64,000 nt of DNA from Fibrobacterota bacterium (GTDB lineage Bacteria; Fibrobacterota; Chitinivibrionia; Chitinivibrionales; Chitinispirillaceae): NCBI GenBank assembly GCA_023459055.1, contig JAEWVR010000015.1:186001-250000 (forward strand), in the 5' to 3' direction. The notes under the pieces were generated by a model, which saw only the letters and a program-made list of their open reading frames with translations, ran no database searches and was not told where the DNA came from. Numbering within the stretch: position 1 is the first letter of the stretch; each line of letters starts with the position of its first letter. Below, piece by piece: positions 46,358 to 54,636 of this stretch. The translations under genes were made by a program, and so were the position numbers.

Positions 46358-47107
46358 ATGAATAATATTTATCATATTTTGAATGGTGATTCTTTAAGAG
46401 CGCAATTTCCGGAAGAACTAAAGGGTGAGATTCTTATAACAAGAGAGTGCCTGATTGATGGAGATGTACAAGGAAGTCTGAACGATGATTTTTTTGAAAC
46501 AAGAACAAAATTTATTCGTGATTGCTATGGTAACGATGGCGAAACATTCTATCGGCAAAATATTGTTACAGAATTTATAAAAATGCAAACGATACCGGAC
46601 AATGCAGATGTCAATTTATGGTTTGAGGATGATCTGTTTTGTCAAATAAATTTGTGGTTTGTAACCAGTATTTTAAATGATAAACCACTTAATCGTACCT
46701 GTTACCTTATTCGTCCAAAACACGGTTCAGAGTATAGTTTTGGAGCAATGAATACGTCTGAGTTGCTATGTTCATATCAAAACAGAATACCAATTAACGC
46801 AAATGAATTAAATTTGTTCAGCGAGCTATGGAAATCATACCAGCGTAATGATTGTGAACAGATGCTTAACATTGCAGGAAAACTGGATTCAAAATTCCCA
46901 TTCCTGTTGCCTGCCGTACATGCACATATTGACAGAATACCAACTGCCGGGAATCCCGGAAGAATCATTCAGACATTAGCAGCTATTATTAATGATTTGG
47001 GAACTACTGAATTTGTACCCATATTTAAAGAGTTCGAAAAACGCGCGGGAATTTATGGTTTAGGCGATATGCAGGTGAGGAGTATTCTTGCTAAGATGGA
47101 TAAATGA
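46358..47107 (+). CDS. DUF1835-domain protein
   Basis: The frame is open from 46121, but AAGGA (46347-46351) lies 6 bases before ATG 46358 and family similarity begins there (IYHILNGDSLRAQFPEELKG, then ITRECLIDGDV), so the CDS is set to 249 residues. This is the DUF1835 signature. The C-terminal half resembles the helical region that usually follows DUF1835 (NPGRIIQTLAAIINDLG). Function unknown. The 237 bases upstream (46121-46357), between the stop of the nuclease-like gene and this start, have different composition and look non-coding. Confidence 0.75.
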   Translation: MNNIYHILNGDSLRAQFPEELKGEILITRECLIDGDVQGSLNDDFFETRTKFIRDCYGNDGETFYRQNIVTEFIKMQTIPDNADVNLWFEDDLFCQINLWFVTSILNDKPLNRTCYLIRPKHGSEYSFGAMNTSELLCSYQNRIPINANELNLFSELWKSYQRNDCEQMLNIAGKLDSKFPFLLPAVHAHIDRIPTAGNPGRIIQTLAAIINDLGTTEFVPIFKEFEKRAGIYGLGDMQVRSILAKMDK

Positions 47108-47773
47108 GGACGGCTGGGGCAATTTAAATATTTGACATTTAAAAAAAATGTAATAACATCCATTCACTGCTGGAAGACCACCCCGCCCTGGCGGGCACCC
47201 CTCCAAAGAGGGGAATTTATTATTTATTATTTTTTTTAGAACAACCTTTAAACAATAGTTGGAAGAATTTAGAAAACGTTTAATTGAGAAGGATGGTATG
47301 GTAACCAAAACACCATTCATTGACTATTATGCATGGTACCACAAATGCACGCGTACATATAACAACTTGTCCATTCCATGTCAAAAACACATAATTTCCT
47401 TGTATACCCAAATATTCTAAATTATCTTAAAAATATGTTTCTTGAACTATTTACTTTACATGTTTGAAAAACTTTAACTATTAGTAAAGATTTGGCTTTC
47501 GAAGATTTATTTATAAAAGTTGTTTCTGAAGTACGACAATAAAAGTGATTATTCTGTCAAGTATAATGCTATCAGGTATATAAATTATCCTTCAGGAATT
47601 ATTGTTTTTGATGTAGGGTTGATTAGACAAATTTGTTTTGAAATTATCGTCTCTGTCTAACATTACTTTTGGGGACTATTTGATAATTCATATGATTTAA
47701 GGATTTTTTCAATTTATGTGTACAGTTCTTCAAACACTGTCACGCCACTCTTATACCAGTAAAGAAGGTTTAT
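47108..47773. other. long AT-rich intergenic region with a dispersed palindrome
   Basis: 666 bases with no supported gene. At 47177-47219 two adjacent palindromes, CCCGCCCTGGCGGG and CCCCTCCAAAGAGGGG, form a GC-rich element like short intergenic repeats seen in many environmental bacteria. The rest is very AT-rich and presumably contains the promoter of the SPFH gene. Confidence 0.5.
47177..47219. repeat. double GC-rich palindrome
   Basis: Two adjacent inverted repeats, CCCGCC/GGCGGG and CCCCTC/GAGGGG, in a purely AT-rich setting. Confidence 0.6.
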
Positions 47774-48598
47774 ATGAATGATGAATTTAATGAAATCACA
47801 CAAGGTTTAAAAAAAATTCCTAAAATCTATGTTTTTGTCGGCATAGCAATTGTTGCCGTGCTTGTTTTTCGTCCATGGGTCCAGGTCGGCCCCGGAACTC
47901 GCGGAGTAGTTCTGAATTTTGGCGCAGTTCAAAAAAGTGTATTGGATGAAGGTCTTCATTTTCTGATACCAGTGATGCAGAAGGCTGCAATTGTAAATGT
48001 ACAGATTCAAAAAGCAACAACCGAAACAGTTGCTGCATCGTCTGATCTTCAGGATGTGACATCAACCCTTGCACTCAACTATCATGTTCTTCCTGATATG
48101 GCAAACGTCGTTTATCAAACCATTGGTATTGAATTCAAGGATCGCGTTATTGACCCTGCAATTCTTGAAGTTGTAAAGGCTGTAAGCGCCCGTTATACTG
48201 CAGAGGAATTGATCACAAAGCGTCCGCTTGTAAGTGAAGAGATGCGACAAGCATTAACCGAACGCTTGAAAATTCACAATATTGTTGTTGATGCCTTCTC
48301 TATTGTGGCTTTTAGTTTTTCAAAGGTATTCACCGAAGCAATTGAATCAAAGCAGACTGCAGAACAACTGGCACTTAAGGCAAAACGAGATCTGGACAGA
48401 ATATCGGTTGAAGCAGAGCAAACAATTACAGCTGCAAAGGCGGAGGCTGAAGCACTTCGGCTTCAAAAGGCCAACATTTCAGGAGACTTGATTGAGTTGA
48501 GAAGAATCGAAGCAAATTTGAAAGCCATTGAGAAATGGAATGGCGTTCTTCCTCAGGTCACTGGTAATGGTGGAGTGCCTCTTATCGGACTCAAATAA
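47774..48598 (+). CDS. prohibitin-type SPFH/Band 7 membrane protein
   Basis: 274 residues: N-terminal membrane anchor (IPKIYVFVGIAIVAVLVF, about 15-34), SPFH domain (about 35-200) with VGPGTRGVVLNFGAVQKSVL and EGLHFLIPVMQKAAIVNV, and a C-terminal Ala/Glu/Lys coiled coil (about 195-250). It is close to prohibitin in length and layout. Such proteins form ring scaffolds in the inner membrane and often partner membrane proteases. GAAGGT lies about 5-6 bases before the ATG. It stands alone, without an NfeD or FtsH gene beside it. It lies between the two 190-bp repeats but has normal host-like composition. Confidence 0.93.
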   Translation: MNDEFNEITQGLKKIPKIYVFVGIAIVAVLVFRPWVQVGPGTRGVVLNFGAVQKSVLDEGLHFLIPVMQKAAIVNVQIQKATTETVAASSDLQDVTSTLALNYHVLPDMANVVYQTIGIEFKDRVIDPAILEVVKAVSARYTAEELITKRPLVSEEMRQALTERLKIHNIVVDAFSIVAFSFSKVFTEAIESKQTAEQLALKAKRDLDRISVEAEQTITAAKAEAEALRLQKANISGDLIELRRIEANLKAIEKWNGVLPQVTGNGGVPLIGLK

Positions 48599-48917
48599 CA
48601 GTGAGAAATAGAGCTTGTCAAAGAATGACCTGCAATCCAGTTTCGTTGTGGTTTGCGGGTTATTACTAAAAATGGCAAGCAGTAATTGACAAGTAAAGAG
48701 TGCATAGCTATAAGGAAAATAAAAACGAGTAATCATCCTCCCTTCTCCAACAGGAGATGGGCAACAGGCGAGGCGATCGGATAAACTATGGGTCAGACAA
48801 CATTCGTTAACAGCAGGGGAATCGCGCACAAAGGCAGCGGCGACATGAAGCAGGTTATTTTAATAAATATTTTTTTACATTTTTTGAAACAGTTGATAAA
48901 TAATCTGAAAAACCGTC
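48599..48917. other. intergenic region with weak hairpins
   Basis: ACCTGCAATCC (48629 on) can pair with GGTTTGCGGGT about 14 bases later, one mismatch, followed by TATTA: a possible terminator of the SPFH gene. Further on CCTTCTCCAACAGGAGATGG is another short palindrome of the dispersed type. No gene. Confidence 0.4.
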
Positions 48918-49108
48918 AGTCGGGACAACACACTTTTCCAATCTAACCTTACCGCTATCGCGAAATAAGGGGCGTGTCACCCCCTTGTAAACCCCCGACC
49001 AATCTTTCTTGCTGGCCCAAGAAAGACTGGACAAAGAACGGCCTTTTTCATACCAATTATGCCTATCATAGAAACGCGCTTTCAAAACTCGCTTATCGTA
49101 CACAAGGT
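48918..49108. repeat. ~190-bp dispersed repeat, copy 2
   Basis: Direct repeat of 43626-43817. The strongest identity is in the last 60 bases (GAAACGCGCTTTCAAAACTC, then GCTTATCGTAC). It ends just before the stop of the dienelactone hydrolase gene at 49110. Confidence 0.85.
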
Positions 49109-49109
49109 G

Positions 49110-49928
49110 CTATTTCAATATCTCACGAAGAAATGCCAAATTTGTCGGCCAGGCTTTCTCTGTAGCTTTGAGATTAGCACCCTCCTGTCCTGACTGATTT
49201 TTGAGAAATGCATGACTCGCGCCATCATATACGTGGACATCATAGCGTTTGTTCAAACGCTTCATCTCGGTTTCGGTTGCTGCGATACCAATATTTATCC
49301 TGTTATCTGCGCCGCCGTAAAGACCAAGGATCGGTGCTTTGATAGTAGAAAGCTTTTCAATGGCTGGTGCAGCACCATAGTATACAACCGATGCTGCTAC
49401 TTTTGAGCTGCGAGTTGCATGATTAAACGTTGCTCCACCTCCCCAGCAGAAGCCAACGACGGCATATTTGCCCATTGACCGTTTCTGGTTGGTAGCCCAT
49501 GTTGCGGCAGCTTCAATTCTACGGGAAACATCATCAAGTGACAGCGACGAATTGATTCCACGCCTTTGATCCTCTGGTATCATCCTGGTTCCTCCCTTTC
49601 CATCAGAAGCCTTTCCAGTAAGAAAATCGGGGGCAACTGCGATAAACCCTTCATCAGCAAATTTAACAGTCACGGAACGTGCCCAGTCGGTTAGTCCGAA
49701 TATTTCATGGACGACAATAACCACAGGGGCTTTTGCGTTGCCTTTGGGCATCACTACCCAGGCATCAAGCATATCATTCTCTCCTGCGTCAATCGTAACC
49801 CAGGTCCCTTTCAGTGGTGAAGAGTCCATGTAGGCAACTGCTTGTGAGTCGGAAACAGGGAGTGATTCCATTCCTGATACACTTAGAAAACACAACGCAA
49901 CCAGCAATGTGAAAATGGTTCTTTTCAT
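49110..49928 (-). CDS. secreted dienelactone hydrolase family protein
   Basis: An alpha/beta hydrolase of 272 residues from ATG 49928, which has GGAGG 6 bases upstream and opens the signal peptide MKRTIFTLLVALCFLSVSG; a longer frame to 50084 is not supported. The catalytic Cys is in VGFCWGGGATF, Asp in YGGADNRI and His in DGASHAFL, the Cys-Asp-His triad of the DLH family. VIVVHEIFGLTDWA gives the oxyanion strand. An export signal suggests a periplasmic esterase; substrate unknown. Its 3' end touches a dispersed repeat. Confidence 0.92.
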   Translation of the reverse strand: MKRTIFTLLVALCFLSVSGMESLPVSDSQAVAYMDSSPLKGTWVTIDAGENDMLDAWVVMPKGNAKAPVVIVVHEIFGLTDWARSVTVKFADEGFIAVAPDFLTGKASDGKGGTRMIPEDQRRGINSSLSLDDVSRRIEAAATWATNQKRSMGKYAVVGFCWGGGATFNHATRSSKVAASVVYYGAAPAIEKLSTIKAPILGLYGGADNRINIGIAATETEMKRLNKRYDVHVYDGASHAFLKNQSGQEGANLKATEKAWPTNLAFLREILK

Positions 49929-50041
49929 GATACGCCTCCAGTGTGATGCAACGAAGTTGGCTTCGGTAGATATACAAATTTTCTCCGAAATGGGAATACG
50001 GAAACGAAGGATAAAAAATTGATGGTTTTTAACGAATATAG

Positions 50042-50350
50042 TTGTTACATCAGCAAGCCAAAATGCCTGCCGCAGGTGCAACACATAGAAGGTTGAATGT
50101 CAATAGGACCGCATATCACTACGTTTCATCTCCGCAGTGTGTTCCATTGCATGATAAAAAGGGGAGTGTTATTGCGAATATTTCCACGTTTGGTCTTGAA
50201 CCCGGGTATGCCTTGACTGATAATTTTAATGTCTTTGCAAATGGATCTGTTGCAGGAGCACCGCAGCTTTTAAATGATGGGGGAAAGGAAAATAGTGGTC
50301 ATAAATCAGGCTTGTTCAGGCAGTATACCCTTGATGCCCCTGATGCATTG
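50042..50350 (+). pseudogene. outer-membrane protein N-terminal fragment
   Basis: The + frame reads HYVSSPQCVPLHDKKGSVIA, then ALTDNFNVFANGSVAGAP, a pattern (Y-x-S/P-x2-NVPL-x5-G, then a-x2-Y-ALTDN-x2-V-x-ANGS) shared by a family of hypothetical outer-membrane proteins in Bacteroidota-like bacteria. The frame runs on into antisense of the following gene and has no signal peptide or proper start, so it appears to be the front part of a gene cut by deletion. Confidence 0.5.
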
Positions 50351-50353
50351 CAC

Positions 50354-51655
50354 TTAAAATGTTTCCTCACCATTATTCTCATTATGATCAATCAGTTCAA
50401 CTTTGACCTTCTCAATTCTCTGGTTGTCCATTTTAAGTACGGTTAATCGCAATCCCTCATACTCAAAGTTGCATCCTTCAGCAGGCATATCACCATATTC
50501 GTGATAAATCAGTCCGCCAAGGGTGGTATACTCTACATCCTCTGTGTCAAGAGATGTTCCAAGTTCTTCGTTCAGATCCTGAAGATCTATGTGTGGATCG
50601 GCAATATAGACATTTTCTGAGATCTGAACTATTTCAAGCTCCTCTTCATCATATTCATCCTGAATATCACCAACAATCTCTTCAAGTATATCTTCCATGG
50701 TAACAAGACCGGCTGTTCCACCGTATTCGTCAACAACAACTGCCATATGAAGATGTTTCTGTTTAAATTCACGCATAAGATCGTTTACCGGTTTACCAAC
50801 AGGAACAAAATGTGCGCGCTTGATCAGCGTTTGCATATGCCACGTTGATGGATCATTTTCTGCAAGCCAGCTTAATATATCCTTTGCGTAAAGTACTCCC
50901 GTGATTGAATCTATGGTTTCAACATAAACCGGGAATCGCGAATGGCCTTCATCCCGAATAATCGCAAGTACTTCAGGAAGCGTTGCCTTATCAGATAATC
51001 CGATTATATCAATACGGGGAACCATGATCTCTTCTGCTGTTGTATCGCCAAGATCAAAAATACTCTGAATCATCTCCTTTTCCTCATCGTCAAGAGCCTC
51101 ATTATCGCCCTCTTCAGTTATTCTGGCCTTGTCTTCATCAGAAAGGAATGCAAGCTTCCTGTCATATTTAAACAGGCCAAGAAGCCACTGCTGTAGTAAA
51201 GAGAACAGGGATGCAAAAGGAAGAAACATCCAGTTGAAAATTCTATATCCAATGTAAATAACAGAAAAATAATTGCGGTAAAAACGTAAAGCTATCGCCC
51301 GGGGAAGTACATACGCAAACAACTGAAGCATTATGATACTGAATGCGAGCGGAAACAGTATCGTTTGATAAAATGGTAATTGTGGAAACAATTTTGTACA
51401 GAGACTGTATGAAAGAATCGCAAATAGTGTATTTGCAAATGTCCGGCCAAAGGCCACAGTGCTGTTAAGAATAATCCAGTTTCCAAGAATTGACTCTACC
51501 TTTGATGAATAATACCGGAGCAGGTCGTCATCAGTCGAGATTGTACTCTGGTTTATTGAATTGAAGACAATTTTTACTGATGCAAAGAGTGCAGACAACA
51601 GAAACGAGAAAATAAGTCCTGCGATATACAACGATATCGACGGGTCACTATCCAA
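50354..51655 (-). CDS. CNNM/CBS-domain membrane protein (HlyC/CorC family)
   Basis: 433 residues. A DUF21/CNNM transmembrane domain with about four helices (about 8-175) is followed by a CBS pair (about 200-325) containing VPRIDIIGL and VVVDEYGGTAGLVTMEDILE, and a C-terminal CorC_HlyC domain (about 345-425). The family is implicated in magnesium/cobalt efflux and not in haemolysis. The start is TTG 51655, set by a perfect AAGGAGG 5 bases before it; the upstream ATG at 51700 has none. It follows ybeY on the same strand, a common gene order. Confidence 0.92.
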   Translation of the reverse strand: MDSDPSISLYIAGLIFSFLLSALFASVKIVFNSINQSTISTDDDLLRYYSSKVESILGNWIILNSTVAFGRTFANTLFAILSYSLCTKLFPQLPFYQTILFPLAFSIIMLQLFAYVLPRAIALRFYRNYFSVIYIGYRIFNWMFLPFASLFSLLQQWLLGLFKYDRKLAFLSDEDKARITEEGDNEALDDEEKEMIQSIFDLGDTTAEEIMVPRIDIIGLSDKATLPEVLAIIRDEGHSRFPVYVETIDSITGVLYAKDILSWLAENDPSTWHMQTLIKRAHFVPVGKPVNDLMREFKQKHLHMAVVVDEYGGTAGLVTMEDILEEIVGDIQDEYDEEELEIVQISENVYIADPHIDLQDLNEELGTSLDTEDVEYTTLGGLIYHEYGDMPAEGCNFEYEGLRLTVLKMDNQRIEKVKVELIDHNENNGEETF

Positions 51656-51851
51656 AAAATCCTCCTTAGATATAAAAATCAAAAAGTTAAATCTAAACAA
51701 TCGTGTCTAAATCAACTCATTTTTCGTTGCGTGTCGAATAAAAATTCAGGGAAAAACGCATACAGAATACAATAATATACATTTTCCCAGCACCTTATCA
51801 AAGCGGAAATACATCACATCATATCGATTTGCATCTGTCAGGATAGGTCAA

Positions 51852-52277
51852 TTAATCCTCTACATTGAAATACTGCTTTTCCTTTGCTTCCATAATAATT
51901 CTGTCCTTTTCTTTAATGTGGTCATATCCCAGCAGATGAATCATTCCATGTACAAAGAGACGCATCACCTCATCATCATACAACAAACCAAACCGTCGTG
52001 CCTGTACTTTTGCCCGCTGAAGTGAAATGTAGATCTCACCAAGAAAATCATCATCATCAAAACAAAACGAGAGTACATCGGTTGCTTTCTCTTTTTTACG
52101 GTAGGTTGTATTTAATTTTTTAATCATGTAGTCTGAACATAAGACAACGGAGACTGTGCGTCCGGTTGGAATATTCTCTTTTTTGAGAATTTTTTTACCC
52201 ATTTTTTGAAGTGCAACTGCAGGTGATGGCAAAGACTCATACTGGTGATGAATCATGATCTGAGATTGTACAGGCAT
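51852..52277 (-). CDS. ybeY: endoribonuclease YbeY, rRNA maturation factor
   Basis: Zinc-dependent RNase for 16S rRNA 3'-end processing and ribosome quality control. 141 residues. The metal-binding signature HGMIHLLGYDH lies at about 109-119, preceded by TDVLSFCFDDDDFLGEI. AAGGAAC lies about 7 bases before the ATG. Length is normal. It is upstream of the CNNM/CBS gene on the same strand, about 200 bases away. Confidence 0.96.
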   Translation of the reverse strand: MPVQSQIMIHHQYESLPSPAVALQKMGKKILKKENIPTGRTVSVVLCSDYMIKKLNTTYRKKEKATDVLSFCFDDDDFLGEIYISLQRAKVQARRFGLLYDDEVMRLFVHGMIHLLGYDHIKEKDRIIMEAKEKQYFNVED

Positions 52278-52485
52278 AAATTGTTCCTTATGAAGTTGAC
52301 TGGTTGGTTTCAGAGTGATAGAATCAATACAACTTTTTGATTTTATGTGCGGTCAGCGTAATTTACCATGTTGAAGTACCTTTGATGCAGTACAAAAAAA
52401 GAGCTGGAAACGATACTGACTATTTTTCAAAATACTACTACGTCAAAGGAATTTCAATCAGAAAAGTTATTTACCGGGGGAATTG

Positions 52486-54588
52486 ATGTCATTTGTTGTA
52501 AAGATTATTGTTTGTATATTGATTGTTTCGTTGACAAATGGCGTGTCGGCTCAGGAGACAGTCAATAAATGCAGTGTAAAAAGTCTGGTTGGTTCCGTTA
52601 AAATCCGGAGAGGGGCAACAGTCAATTGGTTTGATGCAAAACCGGGAATGATTATCCGTGAGCGTGATGCTATCAGGACTTTTATTGAATCAGAAGCTGA
52701 ACTGGAAACATCTGATGGTACCAATCTGAAAATTGGCGAAAACACAACCATTGAGATGAAACTGTTTTTTCAAAAGGGGGATCAGCAAAATACCAGAGTA
52801 AGGATCATGAATGGAACATTGATGACAAATGTGAAGAAACTGGTTGGTGCAAAATCATCATTCGAATTTGAAACCCCGACCGCAACAGCAGCGATCAGAG
52901 GTACGATTGTGGGTCTGGATGTTACAAAAGATAAAACATTGGTAAAGGTGTATGAAGGAACGGTGACGGTGTCAAGTTCAGGGAGTAATGTTCCGCTGAT
53001 TTTAAAGGAAAATCAGATGACATCGGTTGTAAAGGGGCAAAAAACGTTTCAAATAGAGATTATTGATAACGCCAGAGAACGGACCGGAAAGAATACTGTT
53101 GGTGATTCTGTAAAGACTGGGGTGGGAAAAGCAGACTCATTGAATGCTCTTAAAAAAACGGATACGTTACTGAAAGATACATCAAACATACATCCTGATA
53201 CGCTCATCAAAAAAGAAACCGGCAGTAATGTTCCTGTATCCGGGCTCAATCTGACAGTGTCTGCACCTGGTGATGATTTCACGACACAGAAACCATTTGT
53301 TGTTGTCAGTGGCCGGGTTACTGCTGGAGCTGATCTATTGATAAATGGTGTGAAGCAGCAGATCGGTGCAGATGGAACTTTCAAAATTCAATTTGGCATA
53401 AAATCAGAACCGGGTGATCAGGTAATTGATATTGAGGCACAACTGAATGGCATGTCGCAGAAGGTATCAAAAATTGTCAGATTTAAGCCTGCACTTATGC
53501 TCAATGTAACTGCACCGGTTGACAAACAAACAGTCACAACTACAATCATACCGGTGAGTGGAAAAGTTACAGCGGGTGCAGTGGTATTGGTGAATGGAAT
53601 GAAAGTGCTTGTAACACCAGATGGTTCATTTGGCGGATCGGTTGCAATACCAAACGAAAGCGGGGAAATTTCCGTAGAAATAAGTGCATCGCTTGATGGT
53701 GTGCACATGCAGGTTAACAGAGTCGTACTATACAAACCGGAATACCGGTTCACCCTGCTTGTACCGTCAGAGAAACAGGTGATTACCACGACACAGATCA
53801 GTATAAAAGGGGAAGTACAGCCATCTAATGCTGTTGTATCTGTAAATAATAAACAGCTTGCTGTTGCACAAAACGGATCATTTGGAGGGTTCATTCAGAT
53901 TCCTGATGAAGAAGGGCCTGTGGTGCTTGAGTTTGAAATCAATGCATACGGTTTAACCCGGACCGAAAACAGAACTGTACTTTACAAGAGGCCACCTGAT
54001 GTAATCGCTCCGGAAATACAGGGCATACTTCCTGACAGGCCATTGCAGGCGTCAATGAAGTTCACAGTTATTGATCGTACTCCGGATGAAGAGATCACAT
54101 TTACATATGAAATAGATGGAGTGCGTAGTAGTGAAACCGGTGTACCAAATTCACAATTTACTGTACCAGTAGAAAACGGTACACATACATATGTTTTGTA
54201 TGCCAGGGATAAAGCTGGAAATATGTCGTCAAAGCTTTCGAAAACCGTTACGTATCTGTCAACAAGTACCTGGAATATTACTCCGAGAAAACCATCCGGG
54301 GTTGAATATATTGACATTCCACCATCAGCTCCGGATTATAACCACAAGCCACGTTATACAATAGAGGTATCAATTGAAAATTTACCTGATGATAATATGT
54401 CATTGATCAGGGATGTAACGATTTTGAACCTGACAACCGGTGTAGCGCTACAGATGCAAACCTTTACAAGCAATTATATTCAGCGTGATTTTGAACTGGT
54501 TCCACGAAAAGCAAATGTCTTCCAGATTGATGTGACAGATATCAATGGCATCCGGAAGACATCAAAGGTACAGGTTATTTTACGATAA
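52486..54588 (+). CDS. FecR-domain protein with Ig-like repeats, secreted
   Basis: Start at ATG 52486, GGGGG 5 bases upstream. Signal peptide (about 1-23, ending SAQE), FecR domain (about 28-135; WFDAKPGMIIRERDAIRT, then GTIVGLDVTKDKTLVKVYEG), Ser/Thr/Lys linker, and then four Ig-like modules of about 85 residues (about 250-520) of the kind PVSGKVTAGAVVLVNGMKV. The C-terminal region (about 540-700) has further beta structure. Proteins of this layout sit in the periplasm or on the surface. It is followed 48 bases later by the beta-helix/barrel gene, so the pair is probably an operon of an envelope system. Not a classical TonB regulator, since it lacks an N-terminal anti-sigma domain. Confidence 0.85.
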   Translation: MSFVVKIIVCILIVSLTNGVSAQETVNKCSVKSLVGSVKIRRGATVNWFDAKPGMIIRERDAIRTFIESEAELETSDGTNLKIGENTTIEMKLFFQKGDQQNTRVRIMNGTLMTNVKKLVGAKSSFEFETPTATAAIRGTIVGLDVTKDKTLVKVYEGTVTVSSSGSNVPLILKENQMTSVVKGQKTFQIEIIDNARERTGKNTVGDSVKTGVGKADSLNALKKTDTLLKDTSNIHPDTLIKKETGSNVPVSGLNLTVSAPGDDFTTQKPFVVVSGRVTAGADLLINGVKQQIGADGTFKIQFGIKSEPGDQVIDIEAQLNGMSQKVSKIVRFKPALMLNVTAPVDKQTVTTTIIPVSGKVTAGAVVLVNGMKVLVTPDGSFGGSVAIPNESGEISVEISASLDGVHMQVNRVVLYKPEYRFTLLVPSEKQVITTTQISIKGEVQPSNAVVSVNNKQLAVAQNGSFGGFIQIPDEEGPVVLEFEINAYGLTRTENRTVLYKRPPDVIAPEIQGILPDRPLQASMKFTVIDRTPDEEITFTYEIDGVRSSETGVPNSQFTVPVENGTHTYVLYARDKAGNMSSKLSKTVTYLSTSTWNITPRKPSGVEYIDIPPSAPDYNHKPRYTIEVSIENLPDDNMSLIRDVTILNLTTGVALQMQTFTSNYIQRDFELVPRKANVFQIDVTDINGIRKTSKVQVILR

Positions 54589-54636
54589 ATAAATTTTATG
54601 TGATTTAAACAGAATCAGGTTAAAAACGGAGCAATA

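Noticed and set aside
48855..49103. Minus-strand 82-codon frame in repeat copy 2
   Set aside because: Falls within the dispersed repeat; the similar stretch in copy 1 does not keep the frame.
49929..50084. N-terminal extension of the dienelactone hydrolase
   Set aside because: A signal peptide with GGAGG begins at 49928; the extension is not conserved-looking.
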